15,711 nt of DNA from JBMNOI01 sp050942995 (GCA_050942995.1 JBMNOI010000089.1:1-15711), one strand, 5' to 3'; numbered from the stretch's first letter, positions 5,641-13,938 are shown. The notes: a model not told the origin generated them from the sequence alone. A program made the numbers and translations.

Positions 5641-7536
5641 ATGTTCGAGCAGAAATCCGTCAAAACATTGGCCATCGCCCTGGCCGCCGGCGCGCTGGTG
5701 GTCCTCGGCATCGCCATCATCATCTATGTAGCTATTGCGCGCGACCGCATCGCGCCGACACCGACGCCGGCCACCCCGGATGTGGCCGAAGGCACGCCCA
5801 CCATCGACCTGACGGGCACGCCCGAGGCCGACGGCACGGCCCGCCCCCAGGCTACGGTGGTCGGCACGGTGCGCGAGTATTCGCCCGGCGCGCTCATTAT
5901 CGTGATCTCTCCCCGCGAGGGCGATGTGGAGCAGGTCATCGTGGCCGAGACGCTCGAAGTAACCTGGTCCACCGGCGAGCGGGCAACACCTCGAGATATC
6001 GTTCCCGGACAGACCATCTATGCCGAGGGATCGCTGGATCCGCTGGGGCGTATGATCGCCCAGCAGATCGTCATCACCCGCGACGGTCGGGCAACCACCA
6101 CCCCCAGCGTGCAGCCTCAAGTCACCGAAACCCCTACCGGCACTCCCACGCCGGAGATTCCCACAGGAGCGTGGTTGGGTGAGTATTATGACAATCCGAC
6201 ATTGGGCGGCTCACCCGTTCTGGTGCAACAGGATAGAGAGATCGAGTTCGACTGGGGAGCGGGCTCGCCGGTCGACAAGATCCCATCGGACCGCTTCTCA
6301 GTGCGCTGGCGAGGCCACTTTGACTTTGAAGAGAGCGAGTACCGGTTCTACGCTTACTCAGATGACGGCGTGCGGGTATGGATCGACGGGGAGCTCGTCA
6401 TCGATGCCTGGCGCGATCAGCAGGCCACCCTCTCTCATGGCGATATCGCCCTGAGCGCCGGCAAGCATACGGTGCAGGTCGAGTATTATGAAAATGTCGA
6501 TAACGCGCAGATCCGCGTCTGGTGGGAGGATCGCGGCCTCTTCCCCGAGTGGAGGGGTGAGTATTTCAGCAACCCCGATCTTGCCGGTGTGCCGGCCCTG
6601 GTACGTAACGATTCCGAAGTGCGATTCGAGTGGGATCTGAACGCGTCGGCGCCCGAGGTGCCCGCCGATGGATTTTCGGTTCGCTGGACACGCCGCATGA
6701 ACTTTGAAGAGGGCGCCTATCGGTTCCTCGCGCGGGCGGATGATGGGGTCCGTGTGTGGGTAGACGGTATCCTCATCATCGATCGCTGGCATCAAGCGAC
6801 CGGCGAGACCTATACCGGCCATATCCGCCTGGACGGCGGTTCGCACGATGTGTGCATCGAGTATTTCGATTTTCGCAGTCACGCCTCGATCCATGCATGG
6901 TGGGAGAGGATCACCGAGTTTCAGGGTTGGCGCGGCGAGTACTTTACCAACCCCAGCCTGACCGGTAATCCGATGTTCCTGCGAAATGACGAAAACGTTC
7001 ATTTTGACTGGGAAGCTTCCGCGCCGGCTCCCAACATGCCTGCGGACAATTTCTCCGTACGCTGGACGCGTACCGTCCGTCTGGAACGAGGGCGCTATCG
7101 TTTCTGGGCCATCGCCGATGACGGAGTGCGTCTGTATGTAAACAATGAGCGCATCATCGATGAATGGCGCGATTCGGGGGCCGAGCTATACGAGGGAGAG
7201 GTGTCGCTCGATACGGGTGAACACGAGATTCGCGTCGAATACTACGAGCGGGGAGATCACGCCGTCATACAGGTGGGCTGGGGCGTCTTGCAGACGCCGA
7301 CGCCCAGCCCAACGGCGCCCCGTACCCCCGCGCCCCCCACGGCCACGCCCGTGCCGCCCACGGCGACACCAAAGCCTACAGAGACGCCCGTGCCGCCCAC
7401 GGCCACACCAGAGCCCACGGTGACATCGGAGCCCACGGCTACATCGAAGCCGTCCGCAACCGAAACAGTGTCAGAGACGCCGGATCAAGAGCCCGAGCAA
7501 ACACCGACACCCGATGAGGACGATAACGACGACTGA
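5641..7536 (+). CDS. Membrane-anchored surface protein with DUF5666-like domain and three PA14 domains
   Basis: A 631-residue protein. One N-terminal membrane helix (about residues 8-32) has no clear signal-peptidase site and probably stays as an anchor. A Thr/Pro linker follows, then a small beta domain (about 72-147, GTVREYSPGALIIV...VPGQTIYAEG) like DUF5666. Three tandem PA14 domains come next (about 178-296, 303-421, 429-548). Each opens with WxGEY(Y/F)xNPxLxGxP and contains FSVRW and a DDGVR(V/L)(W/Y)(I/V) core. PA14 domains typically bind carbohydrate or mediate adhesion. The last 80 residues are a Thr/Pro/Glu tail ending in acidic residues, with no LPXTG signal. The ATG at 5641 follows GAGAGGA at 5628-5634; a start at 5626 is possible. 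No separate promoter is evident. Ligand binding outside the cell is inference. Confidence 0.9.
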   Translation: MFEQKSVKTLAIALAAGALVVLGIAIIIYVAIARDRIAPTPTPATPDVAEGTPTIDLTGTPEADGTARPQATVVGTVREYSPGALIIVISPREGDVEQVIVAETLEVTWSTGERATPRDIVPGQTIYAEGSLDPLGRMIAQQIVITRDGRATTTPSVQPQVTETPTGTPTPEIPTGAWLGEYYDNPTLGGSPVLVQQDREIEFDWGAGSPVDKIPSDRFSVRWRGHFDFEESEYRFYAYSDDGVRVWIDGELVIDAWRDQQATLSHGDIALSAGKHTVQVEYYENVDNAQIRVWWEDRGLFPEWRGEYFSNPDLAGVPALVRNDSEVRFEWDLNASAPEVPADGFSVRWTRRMNFEEGAYRFLARADDGVRVWVDGILIIDRWHQATGETYTGHIRLDGGSHDVCIEYFDFRSHASIHAWWERITEFQGWRGEYFTNPSLTGNPMFLRNDENVHFDWEASAPAPNMPADNFSVRWTRTVRLERGRYRFWAIADDGVRLYVNNERIIDEWRDSGAELYEGEVSLDTGEHEIRVEYYERGDHAVIQVGWGVLQTPTPSPTAPRTPAPPTATPVPPTATPKPTETPVPPTATPEPTVTSEPTATSKPSATETVSETPDQEPEQTPTPDEDDNDD

Positions 7537-7572
7537 GCAAAGGGCGTTGTGAGGGCCAAAACGGCAAAACAC

Positions 7573-7589
7573 CCCCCTTCCGAAGGGGG
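7573..7589. terminator. GC-rich palindrome after the PA14 gene
   Basis: CCCCCTTC-C-GAAGGGGG forms a tight hairpin 36 nt past the stop. The minus-strand side is followed by TGTTTTG; the plus-strand side has no T-run. It may be a weak terminator or one copy of a recurrent CCTTCCGAAGG palindrome. Confidence 0.4.
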
Positions 7590-7602
7590 CGAATGCATGC
7601 GC

Positions 7603-7631
7603 TTGACGAGCCAACGGTACCTTGGTATACT
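7603..7631 (+). promoter_or_regulatory. Promoter of infA
   Basis: TTGACG (7603-7608), 17-nt spacer, TATACT (7626-7631): a strong housekeeping-type promoter. Start expected near 7638. The 72-nt leader holds a small hairpin, GCGGA/TCCGC at 7653-7669. Confidence 0.82.
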
Positions 7632-7709
7632 AGAGTTTGCGAACTTGTTTGGGCGGATATATTGTCCGCAGGCGTAGTTGGGCTGTACCAGGAGGGGAGA
7701 GCGAGGCGA

Positions 7710-7964
7710 ATGGCCAAGGCAAGTCAACAAAAAGTTGAGGCAGAAGGCACGATCATCGAGGCACTGCCCAATACACAATTCCGAGTGCAGCTCGATAACG
7801 GCCATGAGGTCATGGCCTATATCTCGGGCAGGATGCGCAAGTACTATATCCGCATTCTGTTGGGCGATCGAGTTCGAGTCGAGCTGTCACCTTATGATCT
7901 GACCAGAGGCCGCATCGTCTATCGTTACAAGAGCGGCGGTCGCCCCGAAGGGGGAGGCGCCTAG
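7710..7964 (+). CDS. infA: Translation initiation factor IF-1
   Basis: An 84-residue OB-fold protein that binds the ribosomal A site of the 30S subunit during initiation. The family pattern is almost complete: VEAEGTIIEALPNTQFRVQLDNGHEV (residues 9-34), ISGRMRKYYIRILLGDRV and ELSPYDLTRGRIVYRY. It has a short extra C-terminal tail rich in glycine. The ATG at 7710 lies after the purine-rich stretch AGGAGGGGAGA (7690-7700). In many bacteria infA sits in the ribosomal protein cluster near rpmJ and rpsM. Here it is a single gene with its own promoter and terminator, which could mean a relocated gene or a second copy. Confidence 0.97.
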   Translation: MAKASQQKVEAEGTIIEALPNTQFRVQLDNGHEVMAYISGRMRKYYIRILLGDRVRVELSPYDLTRGRIVYRYKSGGRPEGGGA

Positions 7965-8009
7965 CAACGGCCCAACATCCCCATTCAATAAACTTTTGCA
8001 TGAAAACAC

Positions 8010-8049
8010 ACCCCGGATCAGCAAAATGGTTGACCGGGGTTTGTCTTTT
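8010..8049 (+). terminator. Intrinsic terminator of infA
   Basis: ACCCCGG (8010-8016) pairs with CCGGGGT (8034-8040), and TCAGC (8018-8022) with GTTGA (8029-8033), with one bulged A and a 6-nt loop. The T-rich tail TTGTCTTTT runs 8041-8049. Confidence 0.9.
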
Positions 8050-8059
8050 ATGATATACT
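8030..8059 (+). promoter_or_regulatory. Promoter of the orphan ABC ATPase, overlapping the infA terminator
   Basis: TTGACC (8030-8035) lies in the right arm of the infA terminator and TATACT (8054-8059) follows after 18 nt. Start expected near 8066. The same DNA therefore ends one transcript and begins the next. Confidence 0.7.
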
Positions 8060-8065
8060 GGAGCA

Positions 8066-8352
8066 TGTGAGGCTGAGACAAGCTCTCCTCACATCGTGTG
8101 CTGGCCAGGCCATGTGGCGTCGGTTCTTGCCGATAGAGCCACCCCTTCCGAAGATGAAAGGAGGCTGCCGGGCATCGATCCACAATAATATCCTCTTCCC
8201 CTAATATGCCCGATTCGTGTGTGGGCGGTTTTGGCCTTGTGCCCGGTCGTCGGGGACGCTGGGGGCCCGACGCACCGACCGAACAGTTCTGCCACCGGAG
8301 AATCGGCAACTCTTACGCGTCGCGACATATTTTTCAGGCGACCCTCTCATCG
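8066..8352 (+). promoter_or_regulatory. Long structured leader of the ABC ATPase mRNA
   Basis: About 300 nt without a convincing gene separate the predicted start from the ATPase ATG. Three hairpins are visible: GTGAGG/CCTCAC (8067-8092) at the very 5' end; GTGGC/GCCAC enclosing TCGG/CCGA (8114-8142); and CGGT-CGTCGGG/CCCGACG-C-ACCG (8244-8277, 11 bp with a bulge). An AAAGGAGG at 8157-8164 is not followed by a start codon at useful distance. I do not recognise a known riboswitch class, and no terminator with a T-run is seen, so control at translation or RNA stability would be the alternative. Confidence 0.45.
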
Positions 8353-8365
8353 AAGGAGATAAGAG

Positions 8366-9466
<1,101 letters not shown>

Positions 9467-9490
9467 GCGTATCCCGATGTATCAGAGTTT

Positions 9491-9519
9491 GCCCGCCATA
9501 TAATCGAGGGTATGCGGGC
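9491..9519 (+). other. Short inverted repeat after the ABC ATPase
   Basis: GCCCGC (9491-9496) pairs with GCGGGC (9514-9519) around a 17-nt AT-rich loop, 25 nt past the stop. There is no T-run; it could protect the mRNA end. Confidence 0.35.
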
Positions 9520-9536
9520 AAGCCCCAAACGAAAAT

Positions 9537-9563
9537 AGGGGGATGGTGTGATACCATCCCCCT
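9537..9563. terminator. Bidirectional terminator between converging genes
   Basis: Perfect 11-bp stem AGGGGGATGGT (9537-9547) with ACCATCCCCCT (9553-9563) and a 5-nt loop. The minus-strand tail is ATTTTCGT; the plus tail is weaker (GTCTCATATT). It serves the ABC ATPase and the membrane protein that ends at 9591. Confidence 0.75.
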
Positions 9564-9590
9564 GTCTCATATTGATATCCCGGGCAATGC

Positions 9591-9956
9591 TCAGGCTCGA
9601 CGCAGCGCCAGCAACGCCTCCAGCAACATGGTCACCAGAACCAGCATCACCCCTGTGAACAGGTTGAGCACGCGCATGAACTGCAGGACCATGAGCACCT
9701 GAACCAGCACGCTGGCGAGCATGCCCTGACGCACCGCCCGCCTCAGGTCACCCACCGTTCCCAGTGACGTAGCCAGCCGGGCGTTCAGCGCATAGGATAC
9801 GGGCATGATCGTGCCCCATACTGCGCCGCCCAGAATCAACAAAAAGACGACCTGATTCGTGGGCTCCGGTGGACGCTCGTTCATCAGCACGACCAGCCCG
9901 ATCCAGAACAGAATCGCCGCCAGCGCTACCAGGATCATGATCGTGCGATTACTCAT
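9591..9956 (-). CDS. Small integral membrane protein of unknown function
   Basis: A 121-residue protein that I do not recognise. It shows four hydrophobic stretches: about 6-25, 36-57, 79-98 and 99-116. A conserved-looking polar loop, ALNARLATSLGTVGDLRRAVRQG, lies before the third. The ATG at 9956 follows GGGAGG with 4-nt spacing, and codon use resembles the neighbours, so I consider it a real gene. The LRRAVRQG segment places positive charges on one side, so both termini are probably cytoplasmic. It is divergent from the hydrolase gene and converges on the ABC ATPase. No promoter was identified. Confidence 0.75.
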   Translation of the reverse strand: MSNRTIMILVALAAILFWIGLVVLMNERPPEPTNQVVFLLILGGAVWGTIMPVSYALNARLATSLGTVGDLRRAVRQGMLASVLVQVLMVLQFMRVLNLFTGVMLVLVTMLLEALLALRRA

Positions 9957-10034
9957 CTTGCCTCCCGGATACCTTGCCTGTGAAGAGCAGTCGTTTATTC
10001 GGCCCCTGCCAGAGTGGGGTGCCTCTGCGTTGTC

Positions 10035-10063
10035 TTGCGATCACGTCAAAGACCGATTATAGT
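10035..10063 (+). promoter_or_regulatory. Probable promoter of the hydrolase gene
   Basis: TTGCGA (10035-10040), 17-nt spacer, TATAGT (10058-10063). Start expected near 10070, leader about 110 nt. Confidence 0.6.
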
Positions 10064-10179
10064 CCTTCTTGTCGCCCGATCAAGGTCACAAGGCAGGGGC
10101 GTTATCAAAGTGATCGGCAGGGCCGGGATGCTGTTTGCCCTGTCACAACAGGCTCACAAAGAACGGAGAGGATCATCGG

Positions 10180-11757
10180 ATGCGCAGATTGAGGGCGGGA
10201 TCCAGATGGGCGGCCGCGGTCGGCATCCTTTTGATTCTCCTGTCCATCGTACAGATGACGGCCGAGCGGCGCGGCCTGCATCGAGAGAGACAAGAGATAG
10301 ACGGCATTCCCATCACCGCGCTGCGCCCTGCCGATGCGACGGGAAGGCTCCCCACGGTCGTCCTCGTGCACGGTTTCGCCGCCTCCAGCCCGATCATGGA
10401 GCCTCTGGCGCGCACCTTTGCCCGCAGCGGATATCTGGCCGTCACGTACGACATGAGGGGGCAGGGGGCCAGTCGAAAGACGTTCGTCCCTTATGATAGC
10501 GGGAACGAGATGGATTCGCTCCGCATGCTGGTCGACGAGATGGACACAGTGATGGCCCATGTTCGCGGACGCCCCGATTCCGATCCGGATCGCACGGCCA
10601 TACTGGGGCACTCTCTGGGTACGGCCGTAAGCAACCACTATGCCATAGAAAATCCCGATCGATTACGGGCGACCCTGGCGCTTTCGACCATCTATACCGA
10701 TGTGCGCCCCGGGGCGCCGCCCAATTTGCTTCTGCTGGTGGGAGCGAACGAACCGGGCAGCTTTCGAAAGAATGCACAGGCCGCCCTGCGGAATGCGAGC
10801 GGGGACGATGCCGCCGCCGTCGACATCACCACGGGAGATTTTGGTCGAGGCACAGCCCGCCGGATGAGCGTTGTGCCCCACGTCGAGCATGCCACCATCC
10901 TCTTCAGTCATTATACCGCGCGGGAATGCCTGGACTGGCTGGCGGCCACCATCGGTGCGGGTCGGCCCCTTCCCGGCGCTCCGTGGGACCTGCAGATTCT
11001 CTGGAGCGGCTTGTTGTCCATCGGCGCGTTGCTGCTCTTTCCCGCGCTGGCCGCCTGGCTCGGACACGTGCTGCATCTCGCAGACGCCGGACGACTTGCA
11101 AGGTCGGTGGGGGCCCCACTCCGGGGATTGCCGTTGCTCGCCTTTGCGGCGGCCGGTGTACTGGCACCGGTCCTGACTCGGTGGCTGCCCTGGCGTGCGC
11201 CGGCCGTGATGGTCGCCGATTACCTGGGGCCCCTGTCCCTCTACTATGGCTTGATCGCCGGAGCGGTGGCCTGGCCCGTCGTCCGACGTCGGGTCTGGCC
11301 CCGCGACGGCGTGCCCTTTGTGGGGCGGCCGGCTCTTTACCTGGCGCTGCTTTTCGTCTATCTGGCCGCCACTGTGGGGTTTGCCCTGAACAACGGACTT
11401 TTCGTGCTGGTGCCGGGTACGGCGCGCATCGGGGGTATTCTACTGCTGGCATTGCTGTTCGTTCCTGCCTTTACGGTGCTGGAAACCGTGGCCCGTGAGC
11501 ACCGACCTCTGCGCGCCTGGGGATATTGGATCGGCGGCGCATTGGGATGGTCGCTTGCTCTGGGTATCGGACTGTTGCTCGGCGCGCCCTTTTTCCTCGC
11601 CCTGGTGTTTCCCGGATGGGCGGGTCTACTGGCCATCGCCGGGTACCTTGGCGATGCGGTGTATCGCGCCTGCCGGATCCCTCTGGCCGGAGCCATTCTG
11701 CAAGCGCTCTGTGTGGGCTGGGTGCTGGGCATGGTGGGCCCTCTGTTGGGGCGTTAG
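10180..11757 (+). CDS. Alpha/beta hydrolase fused to a C-terminal multi-helix membrane domain
   Basis: A 525-residue membrane protein. One N-terminal helix (about residues 10-27) leads into an alpha/beta hydrolase domain (about 36-260). Its oxyanion region is VLVHGFAAS (61-69), and DMRGQGAS (91-98) follows. The nucleophile elbow GHSLG has Ser145, and a late His237 in VEHATI is the likely triad histidine. The acid is not certain; Glu191 or Asp220 are candidates. Residues from about 270 to 520 form at least seven hydrophobic helices with no enzyme motif that I recognise. The ATG at 10180 follows GGAGAGGA. The hydrolase domain probably faces outside, next to the membrane, since it follows a single N-terminal helix. 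Substrate unknown; an esterase or lipase-like role is inference. Confidence 0.85.
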   Translation: MRRLRAGSRWAAAVGILLILLSIVQMTAERRGLHRERQEIDGIPITALRPADATGRLPTVVLVHGFAASSPIMEPLARTFARSGYLAVTYDMRGQGASRKTFVPYDSGNEMDSLRMLVDEMDTVMAHVRGRPDSDPDRTAILGHSLGTAVSNHYAIENPDRLRATLALSTIYTDVRPGAPPNLLLLVGANEPGSFRKNAQAALRNASGDDAAAVDITTGDFGRGTARRMSVVPHVEHATILFSHYTARECLDWLAATIGAGRPLPGAPWDLQILWSGLLSIGALLLFPALAAWLGHVLHLADAGRLARSVGAPLRGLPLLAFAAAGVLAPVLTRWLPWRAPAVMVADYLGPLSLYYGLIAGAVAWPVVRRRVWPRDGVPFVGRPALYLALLFVYLAATVGFALNNGLFVLVPGTARIGGILLLALLFVPAFTVLETVAREHRPLRAWGYWIGGALGWSLALGIGLLLGAPFFLALVFPGWAGLLAIAGYLGDAVYRACRIPLAGAILQALCVGWVLGMVGPLLGR

Positions 11758-11776
11758 CCGGAGAATCCGCTCACCC

Positions 11777-11805
11777 TTGGCAGAAAGGGATCGCGCGCAT
11801 ATAAT
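11777..11805 (+). promoter_or_regulatory. Promoter of the metallophosphoesterase gene
   Basis: TTGGCA (11777-11782), 17-nt spacer, perfect TATAAT (11800-11805). Start expected near 11812, leader about 36 nt with only a weak GAGG (11832-11835) as RBS. Confidence 0.82.
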
Positions 11806-11847
11806 AGAGTAGATCATTTATGTTAACACCAGAGGCGACACAGATCT

Positions 11848-12507
11848 ATGAAGATCCTGACGATCAGCGACACGGTGGTCCAACTGGTCCAGAGCCCGAT
11901 GATCGCCCAGCGCTTTGCCGATGTGGATCTGGTATTGAGCTGTGGTGACCTGCCCTTTGACTACCTCGAATATATCGTCACCATGCTGGGCAAGCCGCTC
12001 TACTACGTCTATGGCAATCATGCCGAGCACGGCGTCATGGGCGCCGACGGCCAGCCCAAAGAGCACCCCGGCGGATGCGACAACATTCACCGGCAGGTGG
12101 TGAATCATCGCGGGTTGCTTATCGCCGGCCTCGAGGGCTCGATGCGCTACCGTGAAGGGGAGCACCAGTACACCCAGGGCGAGATGCGCTGGCTGGTACG
12201 CAGCATGGCTCCGCGCCTGTGGTGGAACAGGATGCGTTACGGTCGGGCGGTCGATATCCTCATCACCCACGCGCCCCCGTTCGGCATCCATGACGGCCAG
12301 GATCTGTGTCATCAGGGATTCATGGCGTTTATCGAGTTCATGGATCGTTACCGCCCCCGCTATCTCATCCACGGGCATACCCACCTCTACCGCCAGGACG
12401 CCCGTCGCGTCACCCGTTACGGCGATACCATCGTGCTCAACACCTATGGCTTTCAGGTGATCGAGATCGACGAGCATACTCTGGGACCTCGTGAGCGAGA
12501 AGAATAG
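11848..12507 (+). CDS. Metallophosphoesterase with variant first metal motif
   Basis: A 219-residue cytoplasmic protein of the calcineurin-like phosphoesterase superfamily. The core motifs are ISD (Asp8), SCGDLPFDYLEY (Asp34), YGNHAEH (Asn57, His58), THAPPFGIHD (His141) and HGHTH (His177, His179). In most members motif I is DxH; here the third position is valine (SDTV). Other family members with SD-x-V followed by GDLPFDYLEY are familiar to me, so this looks like a subfamily trait and not a mutation, but that is recollection. The substrate is unknown; the family covers nucleotides, cyclic nucleotides, protein phosphates and nucleic acids. The start at 11848 gives the usual MKILTISD opening; its RBS is weak. 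Confidence 0.9.
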   Translation: MKILTISDTVVQLVQSPMIAQRFADVDLVLSCGDLPFDYLEYIVTMLGKPLYYVYGNHAEHGVMGADGQPKEHPGGCDNIHRQVVNHRGLLIAGLEGSMRYREGEHQYTQGEMRWLVRSMAPRLWWNRMRYGRAVDILITHAPPFGIHDGQDLCHQGFMAFIEFMDRYRPRYLIHGHTHLYRQDARRVTRYGDTIVLNTYGFQVIEIDEHTLGPREREE

Positions 12508-12602
12508 CACGGTAGCAAATTCCCATACTCCTCGACAATCGTTTGCAGATCGAGCGGTTTACGGGTAGTATCGGCTGAATATCTACGCGCTCAGGAGGAA
12601 TC

Positions 12603-12737
12603 TTGCTCTCGCTTCGGAGGTGCATCGGCCGTTCCGGTCACGCCAACGCCCTGGGGTGTTTGTACCTGCCCGAAGATAGAGACGCGTGGCTCCCGGCCTC
12701 TGGTCTGGCGCGGTATCTTGAGAGGAGCGCTCTATGA
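12603..12737 (+). CDS. Possible small upstream ORF overlapping the M20 gene start
   Basis: A 44-codon frame opens with TTG four nt after a good AGGAGG (12593-12598) and ends in a TGA that overlaps the next gene's ATG as ATGA, the classic arrangement for translational coupling. About 70% of its third codon positions are G or C, similar to real genes here. The peptide (starting LLSLRRCIGRSGHANALG) has no recognised motif. It may be a genuine leader peptide or chance. Confidence 0.25.
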   Translation: MLSLRRCIGRSGHANALGCLYLPEDRDAWLPASGLARYLERSAL

Positions 12738-13930
12738 CTGAACCGAACCTGCTCGAACTGGCCCGGAACTATGGCGACGAGATCGTCGCCCTGGCCCGGC
12801 GATTGATCCAGACACCCAGCTACTCCGGTCAGGAGGGCGCTCTGGCCCGCATCGTCGAAGAGGCGCTGCGCGCCGCGGGATGCGATGAGGTATGGGTAGA
12901 CGAGGCGGGCAATGTGCTGGCCCGCATCGCCGGGCGGGGTGGTTCCAGCACCATGCTGCATGCCCATATGGATATCGTCGATCCCGGCGATGAAACGGCA
13001 TGGCGCTACCCGCCCTTTGCCGCCCAGGTGGCCGACGGCGCCATCTGGGGACGCGGCGCCAGCGATGACAAGGGCTGCCTTACCGCGCAGATCGCCGCCA
13101 TGACCCTGCTCCGCCGGCACGATCTGCAGCCGGTGGGCGATGTGTATCTGGCCGCCGTGGTGAACGAGGAGATCGGTGGACTGGGGTCGCGTCACCTGGC
13201 CCGCACGCTGCGCCCGGATGTCGCCATCATCGGAGAGCCCTCGGCCAACACGATCCGCCGCGGCCATCGCGGACGGTTCGAATTCGTCGTCAGCCTGCAC
13301 GGGCGCTCGGCTCATGCCAGCGCGCCGGAGCGCGGGCGCAACCCGCACTATTCCATGGCCCGCTTTTTGCTGGCACTGCGCGAGGCGCCCATGATGCGCC
13401 ACGATCTGTTCGGTGGCTCCACCGTCGTGCCCACCCTGCTCTATGTCGATCAGACCTCCAGCAACGTCATCCCCGCTCAGATCATCGTGCATCTGGACTG
13501 GCGGGCCGTTCCGGGTGAGACGATGCAGGATGCCCGGGCGCTCCTTCGGCGCCTCCTGGACGATACGGTGGAAGAGGATATCCGCGCAGAGATCACCCTC
13601 TATGCCCGAACGGGACGCACCTATACAGGGTATGAGGAAGAACTGGCGCACGAGCTGGCGCCGTTCTGCCTGGAGGAGGACGCCCCCATCCTGCGCCGGG
13701 CTCATCGCTCACTGGAGAATGCCATGGGCCGGCCGGTCAGTGTGGGAGTATGGACGTTCTGCACCGACGGAGGGCATCTATATCAGGCCGGAGTGCCCTG
13801 CGTGGGATTCGGTCCGGGAGAAGAGACCATGGCCCATGTGCTCGACGAGCGCATCGCCATCGAGCAGATCGTCGAGGCCACAGCGGGCTATCTGGGGCTG
13901 GCCCTGCATATGGGAGAGACGAGCGAATAG
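12734..13930 (+). CDS. M20 family metallopeptidase/amidohydrolase (ArgE/DapE/YgeY-like)
   Basis: A 398-residue zinc hydrolase of the M20 family, which removes acyl or aminoacyl groups from small peptides and amides in the cytoplasm. The catalytic-domain motifs are LHAHMDIV (75-82, metal ligand His78 and Asp80), GRGASDDKG (106-114, bridging Asp111), VVNEEIGG (142-149, general base Glu145 and ligand Glu146) and IGEPS (166-170, Glu168). The lid domain has HGRSAHAS (189-196, His194). The late ligand is probably His368 in MAHVLDE. The GRGASDxKG context and length fit the branch annotated as YgeY-like or ArgE/DapE; the substrate cannot be read from sequence. AGGAG (12723-12727) sits 6 nt before the ATG. 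No strong promoter was found in the gap upstream, where an overlapping small frame may lie. Confidence 0.92.
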   Translation: MTEPNLLELARNYGDEIVALARRLIQTPSYSGQEGALARIVEEALRAAGCDEVWVDEAGNVLARIAGRGGSSTMLHAHMDIVDPGDETAWRYPPFAAQVADGAIWGRGASDDKGCLTAQIAAMTLLRRHDLQPVGDVYLAAVVNEEIGGLGSRHLARTLRPDVAIIGEPSANTIRRGHRGRFEFVVSLHGRSAHASAPERGRNPHYSMARFLLALREAPMMRHDLFGGSTVVPTLLYVDQTSSNVIPAQIIVHLDWRAVPGETMQDARALLRRLLDDTVEEDIRAEITLYARTGRTYTGYEEELAHELAPFCLEEDAPILRRAHRSLENAMGRPVSVGVWTFCTDGGHLYQAGVPCVGFGPGEETMAHVLDERIAIEQIVEATAGYLGLALHMGETSE

Positions 13931-13938
13931 GCCCCCGT

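Noticed and set aside
9499..9504. TATAAT after the ABC ATPase
   Set aside because: It sits in the loop of an inverted repeat, has no -35 box at 16-18 nt and faces a converging gene.
12543..12571. TTGCAG-17-TAGTAT as a promoter for the M20 gene
   Set aside because: Only 3 of 6 and 4 of 6 matches; too weak to list as a feature, although spacing is ideal.
12638..13705. 355-codon minus-strand frame opposite the M20 hydrolase
   Set aside because: The plus strand encodes an intact M20 protein with all motifs; the antisense product has no family features.
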